Assembly (NCBI RefSeq): GCF_001545075.1
Contig: NZ_FCOB02000019.1
Location: 100,336 to 164,335, forward strand
Direction of reading: 5' to 3'
Length of the DNA: 64,000 nt
Origin: Caballeronia ptereochthonis
Lineage (GTDB): Bacteria; Pseudomonadota; Gammaproteobacteria; Burkholderiales; Burkholderiaceae
The notes under the pieces were generated by a model that saw nothing but the letters and a program-made list of their open reading frames with translations, was not told the origin of the DNA and made no database searches. Shown here one piece after another: positions 1-9,446 of the stretch. How positions within the stretch are numbered: the stretch's first letter is position 1; each line of letters starts with the position of its first letter. Position numbers and translations under genes: made by a program.

Positions 1-1980
1 GGTCATATGCCCGGCTGGTGTCCGGCGATTCAGCCTGCGGGACCGTGGCGCGCCATTGAACTGATCGGCGAATCGCAGGCTAGCATCGACAGGATCGACA
101 TGCGATCGAGCGTCGATGGAGACGACGGCATTCTGGATATCACCGTGCGCTTCTTTCACGCGCAGGAACCCGTGCCGGTCCGGATCGAATGCGGCGAAGC
201 GCAAGGCGCCCTGCAATGGCAGGATGCCCATACGCTCACGGGCCGCGTACGCGTTGCGAATGTGCGCCTGTGGTATCCGCATACGCACGGAGAGCCGTCG
301 CTCTACGCGGTGAGGCTCGGCGATATCGCGCTGGGCGATATCGGCTTTCGCACGATCGAAGTCGATCGCGGCGCGGACAATCAGGGCTTCCAGATCGTCG
401 TGAACGGCGTGCCCGTGTTCGCTCGCGGCGCGTGCTGGACATCGGCGGATATCGTCGCGCTCGATGCGCCGCGCGACAGGCTCGATGCAATCTTCAAACT
501 GATTCGCGACGCGGGCCTCAACATTGTCCGCGTGAGCGGCATCACGCTGTACGAATCGGATGCCTTCCATGAGCTCGCGGATCGATATGGCGTGCTCGTC
601 TGGCAAGACTTCGCGTTCGCGAACTTCGACTATCCCGACGACGAAGCCTTCCGAAGCAGCGTGCAGCGCGAGGCCACACAATTTCTCGCGCGCACGCGGC
701 GATTCGCATCGCTTGCAGTGGTTTGCGGCGGAAGCGAAGTCCATCAGCAAGCGGCAATGCTCGGTCTGCCCTTCGACGCCTATCAGCAGCGCCTCTTCAC
801 CGAGCTGTTGCCAGGCGCGGTCGCAGCGGAGCGGCCCGACGTCGCGTATGTCGTGAACTCGCCGAGTGCGGCGCCCGGCGATACGGTGTCGATGCCGTTC
901 GGTACGCGCGGCGGCATCACGCATTACTACGGCGTGCCCGCGTATCAGCGCTCATTCGACGACGTGCGCCGCGCGCAGGTACGGTTCGCGTCCGAGTGTC
1001 TCGCGTTCGCCAACGTGCCCGACGATGTCGCGTTGCGTCTGTTGCCGAGTGCGCGAGCACATGAGCCGCGCTGGAAAGCCGGCGTGCCGCGCGATCCGGG
1101 CTCCGCGTGGGACTTCGACGACGTGCGCGAATATTATCTGCAGTCGCTTTATCGTCTGGATGTGCCGCGCTTGCGCTATGAAGATCCCGAACGTTATCTG
1201 GAGCTGTCGCGCGCCGTGGTCGCCGATGTGATCGGCGCGGTGTTCTCCGAATGGCGTCGCGAAGGATCGACATGCGCGGGCGGCATCGTATGGAATCTGC
1301 TCGACGTGCGTCCCGGCGCGGGCTGGGGCGTCATCGACGTGCTCGGCGCGCCGAAGAGCGCGCTGCATGGTCTCGCGCGCGTGCTTCAGCCGGTGCAGGC
1401 GCTGATTCTCGACGAAGGACTCGACGGCCTCGACGTGCATCTCGTCAACGAAACCGCACATGAGATTCGCGCACGCCTCGAACTGGCTTGCCTTCGCGAA
1501 GGCGCGGTCAAGGTCGCAGGCGGTGCATGCGATGTCGTGTTGCGGCCGCGCAGCGTGCAACGTATCACGTCGAACGCGCTGATCGGCGCGTTCTTCGATA
1601 TCACGTATGCGTATCGCTTCGGTCCGCGCGCGCACGATGCGACGCACGTGGTCCTGCGGGACGCGGACACGGGCGCGGTGCTTTCCGAGGCGTTTCATTT
1701 CCCCGATCCGTCGATCGGCGAACGCCGGGATATCGGCCTGAACGTGACCGTCGAGAAAGAAGACGAGGGCTGGAGCCTGGTCGTCGAAACGGCGCAGCTC
1801 GCACGCTGGGTGCATGTCGTCGATCCGAACTACTTCGCGCGCATCGACTGGTTTCATCTTGCGCCGGGCGACACGCGGCGCATTTCCCTCGCCGCGCGGC
1901 ACGCGAACGTACGCGCCGCGCCCGAGGGCGATGTGTGCGCCGTCAACGCCTCGCGTAGCGCGACGTATCGCGCATCATAG
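1..1980 (+). CDS. Glycoside hydrolase family 2 protein, beta-mannosidase-like, 5' end missing
   Basis: The frame is open back to base 1 and the usual N-terminal sugar-binding jelly roll is absent, so the gene starts upstream of the window. What remains resembles the immunoglobulin-like domain, TIM barrel and C-terminal beta domains of GH2 beta-mannosidases, which release mannose from non-reducing ends. The acid/base Glu normally sits in a G-N-E or N-N-E motif; here the aligned site reads G-G-S-E (Glu codon 736-738). The putative nucleophile Glu lies in A-S-E-C (codon 994-996). Both glutamates are kept, but the Asn before the acid/base is replaced by Ser, so substrate specificity is uncertain. 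The stop lies one base from the stop of the convergent oxidoreductase gene. No signal peptide can be judged. The family call is good; the exact substrate is not known. Confidence 0.75.
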   Translation, partial: GHMPGWCPAIQPAGPWRAIELIGESQASIDRIDMRSSVDGDDGILDITVRFFHAQEPVPVRIECGEAQGALQWQDAHTLTGRVRVANVRLWYPHTHGEPSLYAVRLGDIALGDIGFRTIEVDRGADNQGFQIVVNGVPVFARGACWTSADIVALDAPRDRLDAIFKLIRDAGLNIVRVSGITLYESDAFHELADRYGVLVWQDFAFANFDYPDDEAFRSSVQREATQFLARTRRFASLAVVCGGSEVHQQAAMLGLPFDAYQQRLFTELLPGAVAAERPDVAYVVNSPSAAPGDTVSMPFGTRGGITHYYGVPAYQRSFDDVRRAQVRFASECLAFANVPDDVALRLLPSARAHEPRWKAGVPRDPGSAWDFDDVREYYLQSLYRLDVPRLRYEDPERYLELSRAVVADVIGAVFSEWRREGSTCAGGIVWNLLDVRPGAGWGVIDVLGAPKSALHGLARVLQPVQALILDEGLDGLDVHLVNETAHEIRARLELACLREGAVKVAGGACDVVLRPRSVQRITSNALIGAFFDITYAYRFGPRAHDATHVVLRDADTGAVLSEAFHFPDPSIGERRDIGLNVTVEKEDEGWSLVVETAQLARWVHVVDPNYFARIDWFHLAPGDTRRISLAARHANVRAAPEGDVCAVNASRSATYRAS

Positions 1981-1981
1981 A

Positions 1982-2920
1982 TCAGCGGCCAAAGGCTTCC
2001 GTTTCGACGCGCCGCCCCGTCAGAAAGGCATCGGCGACGAGACGCAGCGGGCGCACGTCGACATCGCTCGCGTTCGTTGCGATGAGTTCGTGGAAGCGCT
2101 CGTATAGCGCGGGATATTCGCGCTCCGGTCCGACATCGACCTCCCTGCCCGCGATGGAAAGCCGCCTGCCGCCTTCGCGCATCGACAGGCGCCCCGCATC
2201 CGTGTCGACATCGATGTCCCATTCCTCGACGGGACCGTGACGCCAGTCGAACATGGCGCGCACAGGCGCACCGTTCGTCGCGACGCAATCGAGCTCCGCC
2301 GCGATCGGCGTGAACGTATCGACCGGTACGGTGAGCGTGGCCGCGCGCAACGCCACTTCGTGCGGCAGGATGCGCGTGACGATGGAGAGCGCGTTGATGC
2401 CCGGATCGAACACGCCGAGACCGCCCGGCTCCCAGATCCATTGCTGGCCCGGATGCCAGCGCCGCACGTCCTCCTTCCAGCGCACCTCGACCGAGCGAAT
2501 CGCGCCCGCGGCCTTCGATGCGAGCCATGCGCGCGCCGGCTGGACCGCGCTCGCCGCGCGCGAATGCCATGAAGCGAAGAGCGTGCAGCCGCATGCGCGC
2601 GCGATGTCATGCAGCGCTTCGACTTCGCTCACGCTCGCGCCCGGAGGCTTTTCCAGCATGACGTGCCTGCCCGCCTCGAGCGCGGCCAACGCCTGGGCGT
2701 AGCGCACTTGCGGCGGCGCGCACAGCGATACCGCATCGAGCGATGGTTCGGCGGCGAGCAGCGCATCGATGTCCCGATAGTTGCGCACGCCGTCGACACT
2801 CGCATTGCGGCTCGCGCACGCAACGAGTTCGAACCCCGGCTGCGCGGCGATGGCAGGCAGATGCTGATCGCGCGCGATCTTGCCGATACCGGCGATGCCG
2901 AGCTTATAAACCGCTTTCAT
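1982..2920 (-). CDS. Gfo/Idh/MocA oxidoreductase, probable D-galactose/L-arabinose 1-dehydrogenase
   Basis: 312 residues. The N-terminal Rossmann motif GIAGIGKIA and the EKP motif (EKPPG) mark the Gfo/Idh/MocA family. Overall it resembles NAD(P)-dependent D-galactose or L-arabinose 1-dehydrogenases of Pseudomonas and Azospirillum, which oxidise the sugar to its lactone. It lies 86 bp downstream of, and on the same strand as, an IlvD/EDD sugar-acid dehydratase, which would act after lactone opening; together they suggest the non-phosphorylative (Weimberg or De Ley-Doudoroff type) route. No lactonase or aldonate aldolase gene is in the window. Galactose versus arabinose preference cannot be told from sequence alone. 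Confidence 0.8.
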   Translation of the reverse strand: MKAVYKLGIAGIGKIARDQHLPAIAAQPGFELVACASRNASVDGVRNYRDIDALLAAEPSLDAVSLCAPPQVRYAQALAALEAGRHVMLEKPPGASVSEVEALHDIARACGCTLFASWHSRAASAVQPARAWLASKAAGAIRSVEVRWKEDVRRWHPGQQWIWEPGGLGVFDPGINALSIVTRILPHEVALRAATLTVPVDTFTPIAAELDCVATNGAPVRAMFDWRHGPVEEWDIDVDTDAGRLSMREGGRRLSIAGREVDVGPEREYPALYERFHELIATNASDVDVRPLRLVADAFLTGRRVETEAFGR

Positions 2921-3006
2921 ACGATATCTCCCTTGCCTCCGAGCGTAAAGATAACGCTATTGTGCCAGCGCAACACGAGCGGATCAGCATGCTCCTGAAC
3001 GACGAC

Positions 3007-4740
3007 TCAATGCGAATGTCTCGGCACGGCCGCGCCACGCTTGCCGACGAGAAAGTCGAGATCGCATCCCTCATCGGCCTGCAGAACGTGATCGACGTAA
3101 AGCCGTTGATAACCGCCGTCGCCATGCACGCGCGGCGGTTCGTGATCGCTCATGCGGCGCGCGAGCTCTTCGTCGCCGATGTCGAGATGCAGCGTGCCCG
3201 CGTCGCAATCGAGCTCGATCCAGTCGCCGTCACGCACGGCGGCAAGCGGACCGCCCGCCGCGGCTTCGGGCGCGACGTGCAGCACCACCGTGCCGTACGC
3301 CGTGCCGCTCATGCGGGCGTCGGAGATGCGCACCATGTCCTTCACGCCCTGACGCAGGAGCTTGGGCGGCAAGCCCATGTTGCCCACTTCGGCCATGCCC
3401 GGATAACCCTTTGGCCCGCAGTTCTTCATCACGAGCACGGAGTCCTTGTCGACATCGAGCGACTCGTCGACGATGCGTTCCTTGTAGTGCTCCAGGTTCT
3501 CGAACACCACCGCGCGGCCGCGATGCCTGAGCAGTTCGGGCGTCGCCGCCGAAGGCTTGAGCACGGCGCCGCGCGGCGCGAGATTGCCGCGCAGCACGCG
3601 AATGCCGCCGTCCTCGATCAGCGGATTGGTCAGCTTGCGAATCACTTCGTCGTCGGTGATGGGCGCGGTCTTCACGTTCTCCCACAGCGACTTGCCGTTC
3701 ACCGTCAGCGCATCCGGATGCGGAATGAGGTTCGCTTCTCCGAGACGCCGCAGCACGGCGGGCAAGCCGCCCGCGTAATAGAACTCTTCCATCAGGAAGC
3801 GGCCCGACGGCATCAGATCGACGATAGTGGGGGTATCGCGGCCGATGCGCGTCCAGTCCTCGAGTTCGAGCGGCACGCCGATGCGCCCGGCGATCGCCTT
3901 CAGGTGAATGACCGCATTGGTCGAACCGCCGATCGCCGCGTTCGTGCGGATCGCGTTCTCGAATGCTTCGCGAGTGAGGATCTTCGAGAGCGTCAGGCCT
4001 TCGAGCGCCATCTCCACGATGCGGATGCCCGACATGTGCGCGAGCACGTAACGGCGCGCATCGACCGCGGGAATCGCGGCGTTGTGCGGCAACGAGGTGC
4101 CGAGCGCTTCGGCCATGCACGCCATCGTCGATGCGGTGCCCATCGTGTTGCAGGTGCCCGCGGAACGCGACATGCCCGCTTCGGCCGAAAGAAACTGATG
4201 CAGGTCGATCTCGCCCGCCTTCAGCGATTCGTGCAGTTGCCACACGGCCGTGCCCGAACCGATGTTCTTGCCATCGAGCTTGCCGTTCAGCATCGGGCCG
4301 CCGGTCACGACGATCGCGGGCACATCGCAGCTCGCCGCGCCCATCAGAAGCGCGGGCGTGGTCTTGTCGCAGCCGGTGAGCAGCACGACCGCATCGATGG
4401 GATTGCCGCGAATCGCTTCTTCGACGTCCATCGCAGCGAGATTGCGCGTGAGCATCGCGGTCGGACGCAGGTTCGATTCGCCGTTGGAAAACACCGGAAA
4501 CTCGACGGGAAAGCCGCCCGCCTCGTACACGCCGCGCTTCACGTGCTCCGCGACCTTGCGAAAGTGCGCGTTGCACGGCGTGAGTTCCGACCACGTATTG
4601 CAGATGCCGATGATCGGCCTGCCGTCGAACTCGTGATCCGGAATGCCCTGGTTCTTCATCCAGCTTCGATACATGAAGCCGTTCTTGTCGTTGGTGCCGA
4701 ACCATTGCGCTGAGCGCAGCTTGGGCTTGGATGCGGCCAT
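3007..4740 (-). CDS. IlvD/EDD-family dehydratase, probable L-arabonate dehydratase
   Basis: 577 residues, the usual size of sugar-acid dehydratases of the dihydroxy-acid dehydratase family. The three expected iron-sulfur cysteines are visible: Cys47 in GICNTW, Cys124 in TGCDKTTP and Cys197 in AGTCNTMG. The opening (LRSAQWFGTNDKNGFMYRSW) is typical of the L-arabonate/D-fuconate dehydratase subgroup rather than of biosynthetic IlvD. It would convert L-arabonate (or a related aldonate) to its 2-keto-3-deoxy acid. It is the first gene of the pair with the 1-dehydrogenase and is divergent from a LysR gene that starts 115 bp away, the likely regulator. Annotation as branched-chain IlvD would probably be wrong. 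Confidence 0.85.
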   Translation of the reverse strand: MAASKPKLRSAQWFGTNDKNGFMYRSWMKNQGIPDHEFDGRPIIGICNTWSELTPCNAHFRKVAEHVKRGVYEAGGFPVEFPVFSNGESNLRPTAMLTRNLAAMDVEEAIRGNPIDAVVLLTGCDKTTPALLMGAASCDVPAIVVTGGPMLNGKLDGKNIGSGTAVWQLHESLKAGEIDLHQFLSAEAGMSRSAGTCNTMGTASTMACMAEALGTSLPHNAAIPAVDARRYVLAHMSGIRIVEMALEGLTLSKILTREAFENAIRTNAAIGGSTNAVIHLKAIAGRIGVPLELEDWTRIGRDTPTIVDLMPSGRFLMEEFYYAGGLPAVLRRLGEANLIPHPDALTVNGKSLWENVKTAPITDDEVIRKLTNPLIEDGGIRVLRGNLAPRGAVLKPSAATPELLRHRGRAVVFENLEHYKERIVDESLDVDKDSVLVMKNCGPKGYPGMAEVGNMGLPPKLLRQGVKDMVRISDARMSGTAYGTVVLHVAPEAAAGGPLAAVRDGDWIELDCDAGTLHLDIGDEELARRMSDHEPPRVHGDGGYQRLYVDHVLQADEGCDLDFLVGKRGAAVPRHSH

Positions 4741-4855
4741 CGGTCTCTTCCCTGTCAGATTCGAATCCGGCGGAGTTTAAGCGTCCGCGTGATAATCTGC
4801 CAATGAAAAGTTGGACCTTGTCGATATCCAAATCAGCATTCGTATAAACCCTTAA

Positions 4856-5836
4856 ATGCTGCTGAATTCGAGCCCCCGGTACGTGCACAGCCGCTTGAAG
4901 ACGCGACAGCTTTTGCTCGTCGTCGCGCTTGCGGAAGAAGGTAATATTCATCGCGCGGCGGCCGCGCTGAACATGACGCAGCCCGCCGCGTCGAAGACCC
5001 TGCGCGAGCTGGAAGAGGCGCTCGGTGTGACGCTCTTCGATCGCGAGCCGCGCGGCGTGCGTCCCACGCTTTATGGCGACGCGATCATCCGCCATGCGCG
5101 CGCGGTGCTCGGCAGTCTCGATCAGGCTCAGGAAGAACTCATCGCGCTCAAGTCGGGGCGGCTCGGGCACGTGAGCATCGGCGCGATCACGTCGCCGGGC
5201 GTGCGGCTTCTGCCCGCCGCGGTTGCAGCGGTGAAGCGCCTGCACGCGGATATCCGCATCTCCGTCGAGATCGATACGAGCAATGTGCTGCTCGAACGCC
5301 TGGCGCAGGACAAGCTCGACATCGTGATCGGACGGTTGTCCGCCGAGCATGACAAGGTGCAATTGCGTTATGAGCCGCTCGCGGAAGAACCGGCGCATGC
5401 AGTCGTGCGTGCGGATCATCCCTTGCTGAAGAAGAAATCCCTGGCCTTGAACGACGTTCAGCAGGCCGCGTGGCTCGTGCCGCCAGCGGGCAGCGTGCTG
5501 CGGCATCGCTTCGACCTGATGTTCCAGCGCGCGAGCCTCGCGCCGCCGTCGAACGTCGTCGAGACGGCGGCGATTCTCTTCGTCACGCAGTTGCTGGAAC
5601 AGAGCGATATGATCGCCGTGCTGGCGGAAGACGTCGCGCGCTACTACGCGCGGCATGGCATCGTCGCGATGTTGCCGCTGCCGATGGATTGCAGGATGGA
5701 CGACTTCGGCATCGTCACGCGGGCGGATCGGCTCTTCACGCCCGCCACGGAAGTGATGGTCGATGCACTGCGCGCGGCGGCGCGCGACGCATATGAAGAT
5801 CAGGCCGTCGCCGCGAGTTCCACCGGCGCGCGATAA
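4856..5836 (+). CDS. LysR-family regulator, GbpR-like
   Basis: 326 residues with an N-terminal winged helix (about residues 15-75, with AALNMTQPAASKTLRELE as the recognition region) and a type 2 periplasmic-binding-fold effector domain. It resembles GbpR-type LysR proteins that control galactose/arabinose binding-protein and catabolic genes. It is divergent from the arabonate-dehydratase operon, and the 115-bp space between them should hold the shared operator. The 3' end overlaps the convergent indolepyruvate oxidoreductase gene by 37 bp. No strong Shine-Dalgarno precedes the ATG; a start at an internal GTG just before HSRLKTRQ is possible. Confidence 0.85.
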   Translation: MLLNSSPRYVHSRLKTRQLLLVVALAEEGNIHRAAAALNMTQPAASKTLRELEEALGVTLFDREPRGVRPTLYGDAIIRHARAVLGSLDQAQEELIALKSGRLGHVSIGAITSPGVRLLPAAVAAVKRLHADIRISVEIDTSNVLLERLAQDKLDIVIGRLSAEHDKVQLRYEPLAEEPAHAVVRADHPLLKKKSLALNDVQQAAWLVPPAGSVLRHRFDLMFQRASLAPPSNVVETAAILFVTQLLEQSDMIAVLAEDVARYYARHGIVAMLPLPMDCRMDDFGIVTRADRLFTPATEVMVDALRAAARDAYEDQAVAASSTGAR

Positions 5837-8800
5837 CGCTCGATCAGGCGCTCACGCTTCTTCGAAACAGCCGCCAGGTTGCGCTCCTTGACATGGCCGA
5901 AGCCACGGATCTCATCGGGAAGCTTGGCGAGTTGCAGCGCCGTATCGAAGCGCTCCGCGTCGAGCGTCGCGCAAAACTCATCGACGAGCGCGATGTAATC
6001 CGCGATCCACTGGCGCTCGGCGCGGCGCTCCGCGGTCTTGCCGAACATGTCGAGCGAGGTGCCGCGCAGACCCTTCATCCTTGCGAGCAAGCGGAACGCG
6101 GGCAGCATCCACGCGCCGAAGCGCTGCTTCACGAGATGGCCGTGCTCGTCGCGTCTGGCGAAGAGCGGCGGGGCGAGATGGAACGCCAGCTTGTAGTCGC
6201 GTCCCGGCTCGCCTTCGAATTGCTCGCGCAGCTTGTCGAGATATGCGGGATCGGCGTAAAGGCGCGCGACTTCGTACTCGTCCTTGTAAGCCATGAGCTT
6301 CGCCAGATTCACCGCGACGGCGCGCGTGAGCGGCAGCTTCGCGTGGCCGTTCAGTTGCTTTTCCTTTGCGCGGATGCGTTCGACCACGCTCCGGTACGAA
6401 CCGGCATACGCGTCGTTTTGATACGCCGCAAGCAAAGCTTCGCGCGTCGCGATCACCTGCTCCAGCGACTCTGGCATCTTCATCACGATCGCGTGTTGCG
6501 CCGCCTTGATCAGATCGCCCACGCCGCGATGCGCGACGAAACGTCCCCAGCCGAACGCCAGCCAGTTCTTTTCGACAGCCACGCCGTTCAGTTCGATCGC
6601 GCGCTTCAGGCTCGCCAGCTCCAGCGGCAACCAGCCCTTCTGCCACGCGAAACCGAGCAGCAGCGGATTCGAGTAGATCGTATCGCCGAGCAGCTTCAGC
6701 GCGAGCGCGTTGGCATCGACGAATGCGCAGCCCGCGCCGATGCTTTCCGTTAGCGCACGCTCCGTCTGCGCGCCCGGAAAGGTCCAGTGCGCATTGGTGA
6801 CGAACTCGGCCGTCGGCGTCGCGCCGCTGTTGATGGCGGCCTGCGTGATGCCGTTTCGCGTGCGCGAGAGCACATCGTTCGATGCGGACACGATCGCATC
6901 GCAACCGATCACGAGGCGCGCCTCACCGGTGGCGATGCGCGTCGCGTGCAGCGCATCCGGCGCCGGCGCGATCTGCACGTGACTCAGCACCGCGCCGCCT
7001 TTCTGCGCGAGGCCGGCCATGTCGAGCACGGTCACGCCCTTGCGCTCGATATGGGCCGCCATGCCGATCAACCCGCCGATGGTCACGACGCCCGTGCCGC
7101 CTACGCCCGTCACGAGAATGCCGTAAGGCTTCGTCAACGCCGGAAGCGAAGGCAACGGCAGGTTGTCGAAATCGGGCTTCTGTCCCGCCGCCGCTTTCGG
7201 CTTGCGAAGCTGCGCGCCTTCGGCAGTCACGAAGCTCGGGCAAAAGCCCTTGACGCAAGAAAAGTCCTTGTTGCACGACGATTGATTGATCTTGCGCTTC
7301 GTGCCGAGCGGCGTATCGAGCGGCTCGACCGACAGGCAGTTCGACTGCACCGAGCAATCGCCGCAGCCTTCGCACACGGCATCGTTGATGAACGCACGGC
7401 GCGCCGGATCGGGATACGTGCCGCGCTTGCGGCGGCGGCGCTTTTCGGTGGCGCAGGTCTGATCGTAGATGAGCACGGTCGTGCCCGACGTATCGCGCAG
7501 TTCGCGCTGGATTCTGTCCAGTTCATCGCGATGATGCACGGTCACACCCTTCGGCAGTTCGATTCCGGCGTCGTACTTGTGCGGCTCGTCCGTCACGATG
7601 ACGATGCGCTTCGCACCTTCCGCATGCACCTGATGCGCGATTTGCGGCACCGTGAGCACACCGTCGACGGGTTGGCCGCCCGTCATGGCGACGGCGTCGT
7701 TATAAAGAATCTTGTACGTGATGTTCGCGTTCGCCGCGATGGCCGCGCGCACCGCGAGCAGGCCCGAATGGAAATACGTGCCGTCGCCGAGATTGACGAA
7801 CACGTGCTTGTCGCCCGAGAAATGCATCTGCCCGATCCACGCGACCCCCTCGCCGCCCATCTGGCTGAACGTCTCGGTCTTGCGGTCCATCCACATCGAC
7901 ATGTAATGGCAGCCGATGCCCGCGAGCGCGCGCGAGCCTTCGGGCACGCGCGTCGACGTGTTGTGCGGACAGCCCGAGCAGAACCACGGCTTGCGTTCGA
8001 CGCCGACGCGCGGCTTGACTGCCTCGCGCTCCTTCGCTTCGATTGTCTCCACGCGCGAAAGCATGCGCGCGCGCACATCGGCGGGAAGATCCGCACGCGC
8101 GAGACGGCGCGCAATGGCCTTCGCGATCAGCGCGGGCGACAGCTCGTAATGCGCGGGCAAGAGCCAGTTGCCGCGCGGCACGGACCACTCGCCGCCTTCG
8201 TTGTCGCGCTCGTCGAACTTGCCGTAGATGCGCGGGCGCACGTCCTCGCGCCAGTTGTAGAGCTCTTCCTTCAGCGCGTATTCGAGGATCTGCCGCTTCT
8301 CCTCGACCACGAGAATCTCTTCGAGGCCGGTCGCGAACGCGCGCGCGTCCTGTGCGTCGAGCGGCCACACGCAGCCGACCTTCAGCACGCGCAAGCCGAT
8401 CTGCGCGCAGGTTTCGTCGTCGAGGCCGAGATCGGCGAGCGCCTGGCGCACGTCGAGATACGCCTTGCCCGCCGTGATGATTCCGAAGCGCGGCTTGTCC
8501 GAGTCGATCACGACGCGATTCAGCTTGTTCGCGCGCACGTAGGCGAGCGCCGCATACCACTTCTCGTCGAGCAGACGCGCTTCCTGCGCGAGCGGCGAAT
8601 CGGGCCAGCGGATGTTGAGACCGCCCGCGGGCATCGCGTAGTCGGTCGGCGTGACGATCTCCACGCGGTCCGGATCGAGATCGATCGATGCGGTGGATTC
8701 GACCACGTCGGTCACGCATTTCATCGCGACCCACAGGCCGGAATAGCGGCTCATCGCCCAGCCGTGCAGGCCGTAGTCGAGATACTCCTGCACGTTCGAC

Positions 8801-9342
8801 GGATACAGCACCGGAATGCCCGCCGCAATGAACGCATGATCCGACTGATGCGCGACCGACGACGACTTCGCCGCGTGATCGTCGCCCGCGAGGACGAGCA
8901 CGCCGCCATGCCCGTCGGTGCCAGCGGAATTCGCGTGCTTGAAAACGTCGCCGGTGCGGTCGACGCCCGGGCCCTTGCCGTACCACATGCCGAACACGCC
9001 GTCGCGGGTCGCGCCCGGCCAGAGGTTGACCTGCTGCGTGCCCCAGATCGACGTGGCGGCGAGATCCTCGTTCACGCCCGGCTGGAACACGATGTCGTTG
9101 TCCTTCAGGTGCTGCTTCGCCTTCCACAGCGACTGATCGAGCGCGCCGAGCGGCGAGCCGCGATAGCCCGAGATGAAGCCCGCCGTGTTCAGCCCCGCCT
9201 TGCGGTCGCGCGCCTTTTGCAGCATCGGCAGGCGCACCAGCGCCTGCGTGCCGCTGATGTAGACACGGCCTTTCTCCAGCGTGTATTTGTCGTCCAGCGA
9301 AACGTCTGCGGGGGCTAGCGCGGCTAAGTCGGGTGCGTTCAT
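5800..9342 (-). CDS. Indolepyruvate ferredoxin oxidoreductase, fused alpha/beta form
   Basis: 1180 residues, the length of fused IorA-IorB proteins in Proteobacteria. The order is a pyrimidine-binding/transketolase-like N-terminal region, a thiamine-diphosphate region with CSGCPHNTS and a GDG motif (NLGDGTYF), a ferredoxin-like stretch with Cys clusters (CEGCGDCSVQSNC, then CNKDFSCVKGFC), and a C-terminal gamma-type domain (GVGGTGVVTIGGL). It should oxidatively decarboxylate aryl-pyruvates such as indolepyruvate to aryl-acetyl-CoA in the cytosol. The ATG at 9342 fits the family start (MNAPDLAAL); an in-frame ATG at 9453 would overlap the divergent LysR gene. That LysR gene, starting 105 bp away, is the probable regulator. 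Confidence 0.9.
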   Translation of the reverse strand: MNAPDLAALAPADVSLDDKYTLEKGRVYISGTQALVRLPMLQKARDRKAGLNTAGFISGYRGSPLGALDQSLWKAKQHLKDNDIVFQPGVNEDLAATSIWGTQQVNLWPGATRDGVFGMWYGKGPGVDRTGDVFKHANSAGTDGHGGVLVLAGDDHAAKSSSVAHQSDHAFIAAGIPVLYPSNVQEYLDYGLHGWAMSRYSGLWVAMKCVTDVVESTASIDLDPDRVEIVTPTDYAMPAGGLNIRWPDSPLAQEARLLDEKWYAALAYVRANKLNRVVIDSDKPRFGIITAGKAYLDVRQALADLGLDDETCAQIGLRVLKVGCVWPLDAQDARAFATGLEEILVVEEKRQILEYALKEELYNWREDVRPRIYGKFDERDNEGGEWSVPRGNWLLPAHYELSPALIAKAIARRLARADLPADVRARMLSRVETIEAKEREAVKPRVGVERKPWFCSGCPHNTSTRVPEGSRALAGIGCHYMSMWMDRKTETFSQMGGEGVAWIGQMHFSGDKHVFVNLGDGTYFHSGLLAVRAAIAANANITYKILYNDAVAMTGGQPVDGVLTVPQIAHQVHAEGAKRIVIVTDEPHKYDAGIELPKGVTVHHRDELDRIQRELRDTSGTTVLIYDQTCATEKRRRRKRGTYPDPARRAFINDAVCEGCGDCSVQSNCLSVEPLDTPLGTKRKINQSSCNKDFSCVKGFCPSFVTAEGAQLRKPKAAAGQKPDFDNLPLPSLPALTKPYGILVTGVGGTGVVTIGGLIGMAAHIERKGVTVLDMAGLAQKGGAVLSHVQIAPAPDALHATRIATGEARLVIGCDAIVSASNDVLSRTRNGITQAAINSGATPTAEFVTNAHWTFPGAQTERALTESIGAGCAFVDANALALKLLGDTIYSNPLLLGFAWQKGWLPLELASLKRAIELNGVAVEKNWLAFGWGRFVAHRGVGDLIKAAQHAIVMKMPESLEQVIATREALLAAYQNDAYAGSYRSVVERIRAKEKQLNGHAKLPLTRAVAVNLAKLMAYKDEYEVARLYADPAYLDKLREQFEGEPGRDYKLAFHLAPPLFARRDEHGHLVKQRFGAWMLPAFRLLARMKGLRGTSLDMFGKTAERRAERQWIADYIALVDEFCATLDAERFDTALQLAKLPDEIRGFGHVKERNLAAVSKKRERLIERYRAPVELAATA

Positions 9343-9446
9343 GAGGGGCTCGTCTCCGGATACGTGAATAGTTTTTTGCCCGAGTATATGAAGCCGATTT
9401 GCCATCGTAAAATCACGAATAAACAACTCTGGTATCCGAAAATCAG

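Noticed and set aside
3007..4740. Biosynthetic dihydroxy-acid dehydratase IlvD
   Set aside because: The N-terminus and the sugar-dehydrogenase context fit the sugar-acid dehydratase branch.
2743..9318. Very long open frames antisense to the dehydratase and oxidoreductase genes (2743-4713 plus, 3230-5656 minus, 6787-9318 plus)
   Set aside because: Arg/His/Ala-rich sequence without domain motifs, typical shadows of GC-rich genes; the opposite strand carries clear enzymes.
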